From Enterovibrio nigricans DSM 22720 (GTDB taxonomy: Bacteria; Pseudomonadota; Gammaproteobacteria; Enterobacterales; Vibrionaceae): a stretch of 64,000 nucleotides of DNA. The stretch covers positions 62,001 through 126,000 of the forward strand of contig NZ_FUXU01000003.1 of the NCBI RefSeq assembly GCF_900167155.1, written 5' to 3'. Shown here one piece after another: positions 19,888 through 28,874 of this stretch; the first letter of the stretch is position 1; each line of letters opens with the position of its first letter. Under the pieces are notes generated by a model, which was not told where the DNA came from, ran no database searches, and saw only the letters and a program-made list of their open reading frames with translations. A program made the position numbers and the translations under genes.

Positions 19888-21092
19888 TATCGTTCTACCA
19901 AGCCCATTGCACGTTGTAGCAAAGGTGCTTTCAGTTCGCGGCAGACTGACATCGCAGCCAAGCCTAAATTTCTGCCTAAAATGAGCGGAGCAGAGGTGTT
20001 TGAAAAACCATGAACTAAGCCGGACGTCATCGCAACTGTGGCATCACGATCGGGTTCTCTGCGTTCAAGGTATTGTTGTAGCAATGGCATGCCACCTATA
20101 TCAATTCCTGATTGATGGGCAATGGCAATTTCTTCGGCCAACGTCGCCACATCGCGAAGTCCAAGGTTAAATCCTTGACCAGCGATCGGATGAAGCGTTT
20201 GAGCGGCGTTGCCAACGACGGCAAAGCGGTGCGAAATTAACTGGGTTGCTTGACGAAGGATCAATGGATAGCTACTGCGCTCGCCAGCATGAAGCAGTTT
20301 TCCAAGTCGCCATCCAAAAGCGCGTTGCAACGCATCAATAAACGCCGAGTCTGAAAGTGCTAATAAGGCTGCGGCATCGTCTGGTTTTACGCACCATACC
20401 AAAGAGCATCTCCCTTCTGACATGGGGAGCAGTGCAATTGGGCCCGTCTCCGTAAAGCGTTCAAAGGCTTTTCCTTGATGCGGAATTGACGGCGTGACAT
20501 TGGCAATAAGAGCGGCTTGTCTGAAATCATGCTCATGGCGTTCGATGCCGATCATTTGGCAACAGGACGAGGTAGCACCATCTGCTGCGACGACTAATTT
20601 GGTTTTGATCTTCGTGTTGTCGTTAAGAGTGAGCGTCACATCATCTCGTTGGCGATGAATGTCAGTGACGAAAGCCGGACAGAACATTGTAATGGCTTGC
20701 GATTCCGTCAAAGCGGAGTGAAAAACTCGACCAGCATCTGCTAACTCGATTACGCTGCCTAACGACTCAACGCCTTCCTCTTTGGCATGCATTTCGGTCA
20801 GGCCAAAGTGTCCCCGGTCTGAAACATGGATATGATCAATGGTGGTTGCCAGCGGTGAGAGTTTTTTCCATAGTCCCAACGATGCCAACAATTGGCAACT
20901 GCCGTAAGACAGTGCAATGCTTCTGGCGTCATAGCCAGGGTGTGAGTGGTCGGGAATGGCTGCTTCAACGACGGCAATAGAAAGCCCGCCCTGTGTCAGC
21001 GTTTCGATAGCAAGAGCCAACGTGGCTCCCGCCATTGCGCCGCCTGCAATAACCACATCAAATTCCTGCATTGAAGGCGCGTTTGCGTCCAT
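19887..21092 (-). CDS. ubiH: FAD-dependent 2-octaprenyl-6-methoxyphenol hydroxylase UbiH
   Basis: Second ring hydroxylase of aerobic ubiquinone synthesis. 401 residues from the ATG at 21092, which has GGAGAG eight bases upstream; a TTG at 21116 would extend the frame by eight residues. FDVVIAGGAMAGATLA is the FAD fold, VVAADGATSS the DG motif, and VVGNAAQTLHPIAGQGFNLG the ribose motif; the usual Asp in GDAA is replaced by Asn. It lies between ygfB and ubiI. In E. coli pepP separates ygfB from ubiH, but it is not at this spot. Confidence 0.9.
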   Translation of the reverse strand: MDANAPSMQEFDVVIAGGAMAGATLALAIETLTQGGLSIAVVEAAIPDHSHPGYDARSIALSYGSCQLLASLGLWKKLSPLATTIDHIHVSDRGHFGLTEMHAKEEGVESLGSVIELADAGRVFHSALTESQAITMFCPAFVTDIHRQRDDVTLTLNDNTKIKTKLVVAADGATSSCCQMIGIERHEHDFRQAALIANVTPSIPHQGKAFERFTETGPIALLPMSEGRCSLVWCVKPDDAAALLALSDSAFIDALQRAFGWRLGKLLHAGERSSYPLILRQATQLISHRFAVVGNAAQTLHPIAGQGFNLGLRDVATLAEEIAIAHQSGIDIGGMPLLQQYLERREPDRDATVAMTSGLVHGFSNTSAPLILGRNLGLAAMSVCRELKAPLLQRAMGLVER

Positions 21093-21124
21093 TCTTCGTT
21101 CTCTCCGGGCAGTCAATTCTACGA

Positions 21125-21697
21125 TCAGTGAAGTGTTGGCTTGGTTTCTTCTGTTACTGGCTTGGTACCGAGTTCAGCATGCAACGTCATTGCACAAACG
21201 CGAACGTGCTCTATCACTTGTTCTAGCAGCAGTGCTTGCTCTTCCATATCATCGTCTTCGTCAATACCGAGTTGGGCTATTTCAGCCAGATCCGCCAGTA
21301 CTTCATTTGCATCCTCAGACAGTTTGCCTGTGGTTACGCCGACAAGACCAATACCCGCGATGAACGCGCTGACCCAATCCGAGAGAGCATCACCTCTATC
21401 CAGCAAAGAGACACTTTCATCTGGCAACAACAGTTCGAAGTCCATTTGCCCGCCAATCAGCTCGCTGGAGGACTGAGCGAGGGAGCTTGCTGCCAGCGCT
21501 AAGGATTGATGTGGCCAACCTTGACCGTCGTTAGTGTAATCATAAAGCATTGGCATCCAGTTGCCCGACTCAGGGTCCGAACCACCACAAAGCATTCCGG
21601 CTAACAAAGCGTGCATTTCTGCGGGTGTGACGGTGAGGCTATCGGATTTTAGTGTGGTAGCGATGTTGCTGTATTCAGGTAAAGTTACTTGGGTCAC
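21125..21697 (-). CDS. ygfB: UPF0149 family protein YgfB
   Basis: Small acidic protein of the YgfB/YecA N-terminal family, about 190 residues. LTVTPAEMHALLAGMLCGG near the N-terminus and the final KPTLH match E. coli YgfB. Its role is not settled. I chose the GTG at 21697 because an AAGGTGG stretch lies just upstream; a TTG at 21718 would add seven residues. The ubiH start follows 32 bases after the stop. It is divergent from zapA. Confidence 0.9.
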   Translation of the reverse strand: MTQVTLPEYSNIATTLKSDSLTVTPAEMHALLAGMLCGGSDPESGNWMPMLYDYTNDGQGWPHQSLALAASSLAQSSSELIGGQMDFELLLPDESVSLLDRGDALSDWVSAFIAGIGLVGVTTGKLSEDANEVLADLAEIAQLGIDEDDDMEEQALLLEQVIEHVRVCAMTLHAELGTKPVTEETKPTLH

Positions 21698-21978
21698 TGG
21701 GGCCACCTTGAGTACCAATTAATTCAAAGACTATGCTATCACTTAGCTGCAACCCACTGAACAGCTCTTGATAAAAAGTCGCTTTTTGAAAGTTGAACTT
21801 CTCAGTGACCCTGAAAAATTGCTCTGATTTTCATCACATTGATGACTTTTCGTCTGGTTAGCTCGTCGAGAGCACATCTGCTTTAGGATAGACTTGCAGT
21901 TTCATCTGCCATTTTTTATATTTGTGCCCGTTACGTCAGGGTGCGACAGCGCGCTTTGAAGGGAGCTCCGAAACAATT

Positions 21979-22290
21979 ATGACTACGCAAGCTGTTGAAA
22001 TTCGAATTCTTGGGAAGACCATGCGCGTTAACTGTCCAGCGGGGCAGGAATTGTCTTTGCAAGAAGCAGCGGACGACTTCGATAAGCGGTTGCATGAATT
22101 GTCTGCTCGCACTAAAGTAACGAATACAGAGCAATTGCTCACTATCGCGGCGCTGAATGTCTGTTATGAACTACAGACCGAAAAGCAAAAAATTGCTGAC
22201 GATAGAAATGAAATGCAACAGCGCATTTCGCTGTTGCAGGAATCGATTGAAGAGGCGTTGTTAAAACACAGCGCGTCGAAGGAAGCGTAA
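21979..22290 (+). CDS. zapA: Cell division protein ZapA
   Basis: FtsZ-ring-associated protein that bundles FtsZ filaments at mid-cell. 103 residues from the ATG at 21979 (GGGAGC upstream); an upstream in-frame ATG at 21922 adds 19 unrelated residues. The N-terminal domain has ILGKTMRVNCPAGQE and RTKVTNTEQLLTIAALNVCYEL, and a C-terminal coiled coil follows. The zapA-ssrS-fau order is classical and 6S RNA begins right after the stop. Confidence 0.95.
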   Translation: MTTQAVEIRILGKTMRVNCPAGQELSLQEAADDFDKRLHELSARTKVTNTEQLLTIAALNVCYELQTEKQKIADDRNEMQQRISLLQESIEEALLKHSASKEA

Positions 22291-22305
22291 GTTTCCAAAC
22301 CAGTT

Positions 22306-22488
22306 TGACCCTGGAGTGTGCGTCAGCGGATCCGCGTCCCTGAGCCGATAAGCACATCTAAGGGTGAGTTGTTTTAGGCTATTGAGCAAGCTCGGCTCGT
22401 ACCGAGAAGCCTACGGTCTATTCTGCCCATCCGCCTTGAACCGCAGGGTTCAAGGGCAAAAGATCCCAACGGCACTCCGGGGCCTTCC
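22306..22488 (+). ncRNA. ssrS: 6S RNA
   Basis: About 183 bases. The ends pair as CCCTGGAGTG / CACTCCGGGG. Conserved elements are CCCTGAGCCGATA near the start of the large bubble, CGTACCGAGAAGCC in the central region, and CCTTGAACC...GGGTTCAAGGG near the 3' side, all as in E. coli SsrS. It binds the sigma-70 holoenzyme, mimics an open promoter and represses many promoters in stationary phase. It lies between zapA and fau, the conserved location. The ends are accurate to a few bases only. Confidence 0.92.
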
Positions 22489-22524
22489 TTATACATTCTC
22501 CATGCGACACGGCAAGGACCGCCG

Positions 22525-23130
22525 ATGCAAGTGAATACCTCTGAGCAGCGTGCTTTGCTGCGACATCAGATTCGTCAACGCCGTCGAGCCCTCTCTACAG
22601 ACCAACAGCAATTAGCGTCCGAACATTTGCTTCAACGCTTTAAAGCTGCTGACTCGATAAAACAAGCGTCTAATATTGCGTTGTACCTGTCGGTGGATGG
22701 CGAGTTGGATACACACCTTCTTATCGAGCACTGCTGGCAATTGGGGCAATCCGTTTACCTCCCTGTAATACATCCTTTTAGCAAGGGACATTTACTGTTT
22801 CTTCATTATCACCCTGATACCAAGCTGGTTCTGAATCAATACGGTATTCCAGAGCCTAAGCTGGATGTGCGAGATGTGTTACCCGCTTCAAAGATTGACG
22901 TGATATGTACTCCATTGGTGGCATTCGATGATGCTGGTCAGCGCCTTGGTATGGGGGGAGGATATTACGATCGAACATTGGTCCCTTGGTATAAAACCGG
23001 CGAAGGAGCAAGACCGATTGGCTTAGCGCACGATTGCCAGCAAGTGGATAGCTTGCCCGTGGAAGTATGGGACATACCTTTGCCTGAGATTCTAACCCCC
23101 AGTCGACACTGGTCATGGGCGATCGTCTGA
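22525..23130 (+). CDS. fau: 5-formyltetrahydrofolate cyclo-ligase
   Basis: Converts 5-formyl-THF to 5,10-methenyl-THF with ATP (also called ygfA). 201 residues. An Arg-rich N-terminus (HQIRQRRRAL), the central PLVAFDDAGQRLGMGGGYYDR (quoted here as PLVAFD and GMGGGYYDR motifs), and a DIPLPEILTP end match the family. It is encoded just after 6S RNA and is probably co-transcribed with it, as in E. coli. Confidence 0.94.
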   Translation: MQVNTSEQRALLRHQIRQRRRALSTDQQQLASEHLLQRFKAADSIKQASNIALYLSVDGELDTHLLIEHCWQLGQSVYLPVIHPFSKGHLLFLHYHPDTKLVLNQYGIPEPKLDVRDVLPASKIDVICTPLVAFDDAGQRLGMGGGYYDRTLVPWYKTGEGARPIGLAHDCQQVDSLPVEVWDIPLPEILTPSRHWSWAIV

Positions 23131-23241
23131 TCGCAGTTGATCGACCAGAACGGGATCTGCGTTGTCAAAAATCTGCGCGCACCTATTTCAGATCTGTATA
23201 ATCGGCCTCGCGAATTACCCCCCAAATTGCAGGAGATCATC

Positions 23242-23895
23242 ATGACTCAGGATGAAATGAAAAAAGCGGCTGGCTGGGCTGCGTTGGAATACGTCACCAA
23301 GGGTGCCATTGTTGGTGTTGGTACTGGCTCGACCGTTAATCACTTCATCGATGCGCTTGAAACCATGAAAGATCAAATCAAAGGTGCAGTGTCGAGCTCT
23401 GTAGCGTCGACTGAGCGTCTTGAAAAGATCGGCATTCCCGTTTTCGATGCTAACGAAGTGGCAAGCTTGGACATATATGTTGATGGTGCTGACGAAATTA
23501 ACCCAGGCAACAACATGATCAAAGGCGGTGGTGCAGCACTGACGCGTGAAAAAATCGTGGCGGCGATAGCGGAACAGTTTATCTGCATCATTGATGACAG
23601 CAAAAAAGTAGACGTGTTGGGTCAATTCCCTCTGCCAGTAGAAGTGATCCCGATGGCACGCTCATATGTTGCGCGTCAACTCGTCAAATTGGGCGGCGAT
23701 CCTTGTTACCGTGAAGGTTGCATCACAGACAACGGTAACATCATCTTAGATGTACACAACATGCAAATCACCAATGCGAAAGAGCTGGAAGATACCATCA
23801 ACGGTATTGCCGGCGTTGTGACGGTAGGTTTGTTTGCGAACCGTGGTGCTGACGTGGTTCTTGAAGGTACACCTAATGGTGTAGTGAAAAGTTAA
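23242..23895 (+). CDS. rpiA: Ribose-5-phosphate isomerase A
   Basis: Interconverts ribose 5-phosphate and ribulose 5-phosphate in the pentose phosphate pathway. 217 residues from the ATG at 23242 with AGGAGA upstream; an earlier in-frame ATG at 23137 would add 35 non-conserved residues. Family motifs are [15 protein letters not shown] and [12 protein letters not shown] terminator follows, then serA in the same direction, the order seen in E. coli and vibrios. Confidence 0.96.
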   Translation: MTQDEMKKAAGWAALEYVTKGAIVGVGTGSTVNHFIDALETMKDQIKGAVSSSVASTERLEKIGIPVFDANEVASLDIYVDGADEINPGNNMIKGGGAALTREKIVAAIAEQFICIIDDSKKVDVLGQFPLPVEVIPMARSYVARQLVKLGGDPCYREGCITDNGNIILDVHNMQITNAKELEDTINGIAGVVTVGLFANRGADVVLEGTPNGVVKS

Positions 23896-23981
23896 TTAAC
23901 CCTTTGCAGACAAATCGTTAGATTTCTACTTTTTTAGAAAGAAAAGCCAATCGTTTGCGTTGAATTAACTCAATAAGTTAG

Positions 23982-24008
23982 CGGTGTCCTATGGGCGCCG
24001 TTTTTTTT
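23982..24008 (+). terminator. rpiA intrinsic terminator
   Basis: CGGTGTCC / GGGCGCCG stem of 8 bp with two wobbles and a three-base loop, followed by eight T. Confidence 0.85.
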
Positions 24009-24136
24009 CGTCTTATTCTCGTAATATTGTTCCCTTTTCATACAATTTTTTGTTACCTTAATCACTAATTATTGCCGTCTGGATGGCGAAAACCGAATTT
24101 TTGATTTTTAGGTTTGTTTTTAAGGATGAGAACCGC

Positions 24137-25366
24137 ATGGCTAAAGTGTCTCTAGAAAAAGACAAGATCAAGATCCTTCTTTTAGAAGGTCTTCATCCCT
24201 CAACGTTAGAAGTGCTGCAAAGCGCAGGCTATAGCAACATTGAATATCACAAAGGGTCGCTCGCTGGTGAAGAGCTTGAAAAAGCGATTTCTGATGCGCA
24301 CTTCGTGGGTATCCGTTCCCGTACTCAGCTAACAGAAGACGTGTTTGCCAAAGCACAGAAGCTGGTGGCCGTAGGGTGTTTTTGTATCGGAACAAACCAA
24401 GTGGATCTGAACGCTGCTGCGACGCGTGGTATCCCAGTATTTAATGCGCCGTTTTCAAACACTCGCAGTGTTGCAGAGCTGGTGTTGGGCGAAATCCTGT
24501 TGTTGCTTCGCGGTATTCCTGCGAAAAATGCGATGGCGCACCGCGGTGAGTGGATGAAGTCTGCGGATCAGTCTTTTGAAGCGCGCGGTAAAAACCTAGG
24601 GATCATTGGTTATGGTCACATTGGTACGCAATTGGGTATTCTCGCAGAAAACCTGGGTATGCGTGTTTTCTACTATGACATTGAAAACAAGCTGTCTTTG
24701 GGTAACGCAACGCAAGTGGCGTCTTTGTCAGAACTGCTGAATAAAAGCGATGTGATTTCTCTGCATGTGCCCGAAACTGACTCTACCCAGAATATGATGG
24801 GCAGTGAAGAGTTTGCACGCATGAAACCAGGTGCGGTATTCATTAATGCTGCTCGTGGGACCGTGGTGGATATCGACGCATTGTGTGGTGCGTTAGAAAG
24901 TGGCCATATTGGTGGTGCGGCAGTTGACGTATTCCCAACAGAACCTAAGACCAACAGCGAACCATTCACCTCTCCACTTCAAGCGTTCGACAACGTGATC
25001 CTGACGCCGCACATTGGGGGCTCTACCCATGAAGCGCAGGAAAACATCGGTATCGAAGTTGCAGGCAAAATGGTGAAGTATTCAGACAATGGTTCAACCT
25101 TGTCTTCAGTCAACTTCCCGGAAGTGTCTTTGCCTGAACATTTTGGTACATCTCGTTTGTTGCATATTCACCAAAACAAACCGGGTATCCTGACTAAGAT
25201 CAACACCATTTTTGCTGAGGAAGGCATCAATATTGCCGGTCAGTATCTGCAAACCAATGCCGAATATGGCTATGTGGTTATCGATGTTGAGACAGAACAC
25301 TCTGAGAAAGCACTGATAAAATTGAAGGCGATTGATGGCACCTTGCGTGCTCGTATCCTTCACTGA
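24137..25366 (+). CDS. serA: D-3-phosphoglycerate dehydrogenase
   Basis: First step of serine synthesis; oxidises 3-phosphoglycerate to 3-phosphohydroxypyruvate with NAD+. 409 residues from the ATG at 24137 (MAKVSLEKDKIK matches the E. coli start exactly). An earlier ATG at 24083 adds 18 residues and is not preferred. The NAD-binding loop is GIIGYGHIGTQLG, catalytic residues lie in INAARGT and TPHIGGST, and a C-terminal ACT domain (from about 335) gives allosteric serine inhibition. Confidence 0.97.
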   Translation: MAKVSLEKDKIKILLLEGLHPSTLEVLQSAGYSNIEYHKGSLAGEELEKAISDAHFVGIRSRTQLTEDVFAKAQKLVAVGCFCIGTNQVDLNAAATRGIPVFNAPFSNTRSVAELVLGEILLLLRGIPAKNAMAHRGEWMKSADQSFEARGKNLGIIGYGHIGTQLGILAENLGMRVFYYDIENKLSLGNATQVASLSELLNKSDVISLHVPETDSTQNMMGSEEFARMKPGAVFINAARGTVVDIDALCGALESGHIGGAAVDVFPTEPKTNSEPFTSPLQAFDNVILTPHIGGSTHEAQENIGIEVAGKMVKYSDNGSTLSSVNFPEVSLPEHFGTSRLLHIHQNKPGILTKINTIFAEEGINIAGQYLQTNAEYGYVVIDVETEHSEKALIKLKAIDGTLRARILH

Positions 25367-25422
25367 TTAAACAAGACTGGATAGATACTTTGTTCCCCCG
25401 CAAATGTCTGTCGACGTAATAC

Positions 25423-25453
25423 AAAGAGGCTACCCATGGTAGCCTCTTTTTTT
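25423..25453. terminator. Bidirectional terminator between serA and yggE
   Basis: AAAGAGGCTACC / GGTAGCCTCTTT, a perfect 12-bp stem with a three-base loop, with a T tract on the plus strand and A residues on the other side. It serves two convergent genes. Confidence 0.9.
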
Positions 25454-25479
25454 ACTGTATATAAAGTGGGTCGCAGGTG

Positions 25480-26178
25480 TTATTCGCTTAACTCAAAAAC
25501 CACTTCGACGCGATCGCGAATGGTAATTTCCGCGTCCATATAGCTGGCGTCCACGTTTCTTGCTTCAGCTGCCATACGCAACATCACAGGGCGAGATGGG
25601 GTATCTGCCATATAGCGAATTTCCCAAACCCCAGCTAACTCTTCACCAAACCCTTTCGCGAGAGAACTGGCTTTTTCTTTTGCATCAGCAATCGCAGCCA
25701 TGCGCGCTTGCTCTTTCAATGCTTTTTCTTTGCTGGATGAAAAGCTGATGTTATTTACGCGATTAATACCGTCTGACAGAGCCCCATCTAAGATGGTATT
25801 CAAGTGCGTTAAATCGCGAACAGTGACACTGACATTGCGGTTAGCTTGGTAGCCCGTTAGTTTTGGCTCGCCATTTTTCGGATAACTATATTGGGGCTGA
25901 AGCGACAGATTTGCGCTTTCGACATCTTTTTTACTTAGCCCCATATGTTCCAGACGAGTAAGGAGGGCTACTATAGCATCATCAGAAGCTTGTTTAGCGG
26001 CTTTTGAAGAGGTTCTTTTCAGGCTAACTGCAATATTGATGGTTGCTGTGTCAGGTGTTGCTACAACTTCGCCGACCCCAACCGTTTCCAGATGAGGGAA
26101 GTCGGGTGTTGCTGCAGAAGCCAAAGGCGACAAGGCTAGCGTTGCGCTAAATAGCGTAGCAATAAGGTGTTTTTTCAT
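25480..26178 (-). CDS. yggE: Periplasmic SIMPL-domain protein (YggE-like)
   Basis: 232 residues. A cleavable signal peptide (about residues 1-22, ending SPLASA-ATPD) precedes one SIMPL/DUF541 domain: VGVGEVVATPDTATI at its start and a typical YQANRNVSVTVRDL centre. In E. coli YggE has been linked to oxidative stress tolerance, but its biochemical role is unclear. It is followed on the same strand by argP upstream; in E. coli yggE-argO-argP are neighbours too, which supports the name. Confidence 0.88.
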   Translation of the reverse strand: MKKHLIATLFSATLALSPLASAATPDFPHLETVGVGEVVATPDTATINIAVSLKRTSSKAAKQASDDAIVALLTRLEHMGLSKKDVESANLSLQPQYSYPKNGEPKLTGYQANRNVSVTVRDLTHLNTILDGALSDGINRVNNISFSSSKEKALKEQARMAAIADAKEKASSLAKGFGEELAGVWEIRYMADTPSRPVMLRMAAEARNVDASYMDAEITIRDRVEVVFELSE

Positions 26179-26254
26179 GGTGAATTGTCCATGTTGTTGT
26201 GTCTGCGCTGTTTGACCACAAATATCGGCAGTTTATCCCTGCAGAGTAAAGAAA

Positions 26255-27147
26255 TTACGTCAGTGCTTCGCCAGCATAGTGTCGGCAAGCTTCAGTCATG
26301 TTGGCAAGCACACCACTTTGGTTGGAAAAATGATGTAGGAACAGATGACGATAAACCCCGTCCCCCGGGCACAAGTCAATGAGGGTGCCTTCTGCTAACT
26401 CCTCTTCGATCTGCAATTTAGGAATGAGGCAATACGCCACACCGAGTTTTGCCATTTTGACGAAAGCCTCCGAGGATCTCACCATGTGACTTCGCCATCC
26501 TACCGTAGGCAGGTTAAATCGCTCAGACACAAACTGGGTGTGCATATCATCGAAGCGGTCAAAAACAACTGCAGGGGCACGGCTTACTGTTTCGCTGTTG
26601 AGGCCATTGGGGAAGTATCGCTGCTTAAATTCAGGAGTGCAGACACACAAATAGTTCATTGTCCCTAACGGTGATGCGGTGCAGCCGTGTAAGGGCGTCG
26701 CTTCTGTACTAATTGCGACAACGGCTTCGCCCGAGCGGAGACGGTTTAAGGTTCGGGTTTCGTCGTCAACAATCAGGTTGATTTCGAGAGCGTGAGAGTG
26801 CATCAGCGGTGACAATGCGGGAAGTAACCAAGTCGCTAGGCTGTCGGCATTTGTCGCGATAGGAACTGTCACAGCGCGGGATAGACCATCAGGCGTCAGC
26901 TCGGGGATCAGTTCTTTCTCTAGTAATTGAACGCGACGATACAACCCCAGTAATTTTTTCCTATCGGCGTCGGTTGCGGCGGTAACTCGCGAATCAGAAC
27001 GGGTTGCGCTACCAACTTCTCCAATTGCTTAACGCGTTGAGATACCGCAGATTGCGTAATAAAAAGCGCATCGGCTGCTCGCTCGAATCCGCCATTTGCA
27101 ATGACGGCGTCTAAAGCTTCTAACCACCGATAGTCCAATCCCTTCAT
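26255..27147 (-). pseudogene. argP: LysR-type regulator ArgP (IciA), interrupted by a -1 frameshift
   Basis: The N-terminal winged-helix part ([29 protein letters not shown]) is open from 27147 to about 26920. The effector-binding part (NADSLATWLLPAL, SSEAFVKMAKLG) continues in another frame to 26255. The break is at a run of six A (minus strand, 26954-26959) in GGA AAA AAT TAC; one more A would restore the frame as [15 protein letters not shown]. The rest is well conserved, about 297 residues when joined. ArgP activates argO in response to arginine/lysine. A sequencing error, real mutation, or slippage at the A run are all possible. Confidence 0.88.
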
Positions 27148-27162
27148 TACCGCCTCATTAGC

Positions 27163-27190
27163 TTGACTGATGTAGGATTAAAATTATTAG
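27163..27190 (+). promoter_or_regulatory. Candidate argO promoter
   Basis: TTGACT and TATTAG separated by 16 bases in the argP-argO divergent gap, about 64 bases before the argO start. ArgP normally binds this gap. No operator half-sites could be defined by eye. Confidence 0.4.
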
Positions 27191-27253
27191 TTTTACTTGT
27201 TTTTGTCACCTTATTACTTTGAGAGTGAGATTTTGAGGTGTAGAGGAACCACC

Positions 27254-27883
27254 GTGAGCAGCACAATATTATTACAGGGATTTGGACTGGGACTGAGTAT
27301 GATCATCCCCATTGGTGCGCAGAACGCTTTCGTACTCAACCAAGGAATACGACGTCATCACCATGTTGCGACGGCAACAATATGTTTCTTTTGCGACGTT
27401 GCGTTGATACTTCTGGGCGTGTTTGGCGGTGGTGCAATGTTGGCGAGCAATAAAACGTTATTAAGTGTGGTTACCCTAGGTGGGGTGGCCTTTTTGCTAA
27501 CCTTTGCCTTCCAGTCGATACGTCGCGTGTTCAAACGCGAAAACGAAGAATTTGATGTGGAAAAAGCCCTTGCGCAAAAAGGCTTGCTCGCGGTCGTGTT
27601 GGGGGCATTAGCCGTGACCGTATTAAACCCCCATGTTTATTTGGATACCGTGGTGGTATTGGGCTCCATAGGTGGGCAGTTTCAGTCTGCGGAACGTATA
27701 GCTTTTGCAATTGGTACCGTGTTGGCGTCATTTGTCTGGTTCTATGGGATTGCTTTGGGCGCGGCAAAAATGTCACCGATTTTGTCTCGGCGTCGTGTTC
27801 GACAGGTCATTGATGTATTGGTGGCAGGGATGATGATTTACGTGGCATTCTTATTGATGCAGAAATGGACAATGTTCATTTAA
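27254..27883 (+). CDS. argO: Arginine exporter ArgO (LysE family)
   Basis: Inner-membrane exporter of arginine and the toxic analogue canavanine. 209 residues from the GTG at 27254, which has AGAGGA seven bases upstream; a frame extension to 27197 lacks a ribosome site. Six hydrophobic segments and the LysE signatures MIIPIGAQNAFVLNQGIR and NPHVYLDT are present. It is divergent from argP, its usual activator; the argP frameshift could leave it uninduced. Confidence 0.92.
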   Translation: MSSTILLQGFGLGLSMIIPIGAQNAFVLNQGIRRHHHVATATICFFCDVALILLGVFGGGAMLASNKTLLSVVTLGGVAFLLTFAFQSIRRVFKRENEEFDVEKALAQKGLLAVVLGALAVTVLNPHVYLDTVVVLGSIGGQFQSAERIAFAIGTVLASFVWFYGIALGAAKMSPILSRRRVRQVIDVLVAGMMIYVAFLLMQKWTMFI

Positions 27884-27897
27884 GGATAGTGGACGGA

Positions 27898-28392
27898 ATG
27901 ATGCAAACCTTGGAAAGGATGTTGGAAAGCAATATTGCGCTGATGGTGCGCTGTGGTGTGGCATATCAGTCATGGCAGCATGAGCTTATTTTAGATTTTG
28001 AGACCGACGAGCGTGTGGGTCATCAACTTGGTTGGACGGCAACACCGACAAAGAGCCTTTTTCTGTCGTTTAAAAATGGCGAATATGCCTTGTTGCTGAC
28101 ACACAGAGATGCGCGATTGGACAGTAAAAAAGTCAAAGCTTTGATCGGGAAAAGGCCTTCTATTGCGTCTGATGATGAAATGATCGCCCAATTAGGCTGT
28201 GTGCCAGGGGCGGTGTGTCCATTTGGGATCCCAGAGTCGATCACCTTGATTGTTGATGACGTGCTGTTTTCGTTTGACGCATTGATGTACACGCCCGGCC
28301 CGCCGGAATATACCTTTGCTTTTGATGCGAACTGTTTGTCACGTTTGTTAGCTGCGCTGCCAAATCCCGTCCTTCAACTGGGTATGTCTTAA
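27898..28392 (+). CDS. YbaK/EbsC-family aminoacyl-tRNA deacylase-like protein
   Basis: 164 residues from the ATG at 27898; the long frame from 27865 overlaps argO and is not preferred. The fold resembles the YbaK/ProX editing family, with GCVPGAVCPFGIP matching the conserved GxxPGxvxPFG motif of this family. Members hydrolyse mischarged tRNAs (for example Cys-tRNA-Pro). N-terminal sequence is divergent, so substrate cannot be named. It starts 15 bases after argO and is probably co-transcribed. Confidence 0.65.
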   Translation: MMQTLERMLESNIALMVRCGVAYQSWQHELILDFETDERVGHQLGWTATPTKSLFLSFKNGEYALLLTHRDARLDSKKVKALIGKRPSIASDDEMIAQLGCVPGAVCPFGIPESITLIVDDVLFSFDALMYTPGPPEYTFAFDANCLSRLLAALPNPVLQLGMS

Positions 28393-28569
28393 CATACCAG
28401 CATGCGTATTTCTTCCCTTTCTCCGCCAATTTGTTGATATTCGCGCGTTTGCTTCTGTCACTGCTGGTGTGGCAGAGGTGAATGTGGGATTATTGCTATC
28501 CTTAACAGAATAATTGTACTCGGCTTCTGTGCCGATAAACTCTGAATTGAAGCGTGGAGGCATATAACG

Positions 28570-28842
28570 ATGCGAATGCTGACAGTGTTGCTGTTCGTAT
28601 TGTTCGGCTGGCTCCAATGCCACCTTTGGTGGGGGAAAAACGGGGTCACTGACTACCTCGAAGTGAACGCCGTCGCTGAAACAGCTGCCTTGGCGAACGA
28701 AAAACTCCACCAACGTAATCAGCAGATGTTTGCAGAGATTGCAGACCTAAAGCGCGGGCAAGAAGCCATTGAAGAGCGTGCTCGTAATGAACTGGGCATG
28801 ATAAAGCCGGGAGAGACATTCTTCCGCATTGTCACTGAATAA
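28570..28842 (+). CDS. ftsB: Cell division protein FtsB
   Basis: Small bitopic divisome protein, 90 residues, that forms the FtsQLB complex and helps signal septal peptidoglycan synthesis. One TM helix (about 3-20) is followed by a periplasmic coiled coil ([20 protein letters not shown]) and the conserved [18 protein letters not shown] segment. A GGAGG ribosome site lies upstream. It is followed by ispD-ispF-truD-surE-pcm-nlpD-rpoS, the classical gammaproteobacterial order. Confidence 0.95.
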   Translation: MRMLTVLLFVLFGWLQCHLWWGKNGVTDYLEVNAVAETAALANEKLHQRNQQMFAEIADLKRGQEAIEERARNELGMIKPGETFFRIVTE

Positions 28843-28874
28843 GCCCTCTCGCCAGACATTATACGAAGAGAATC

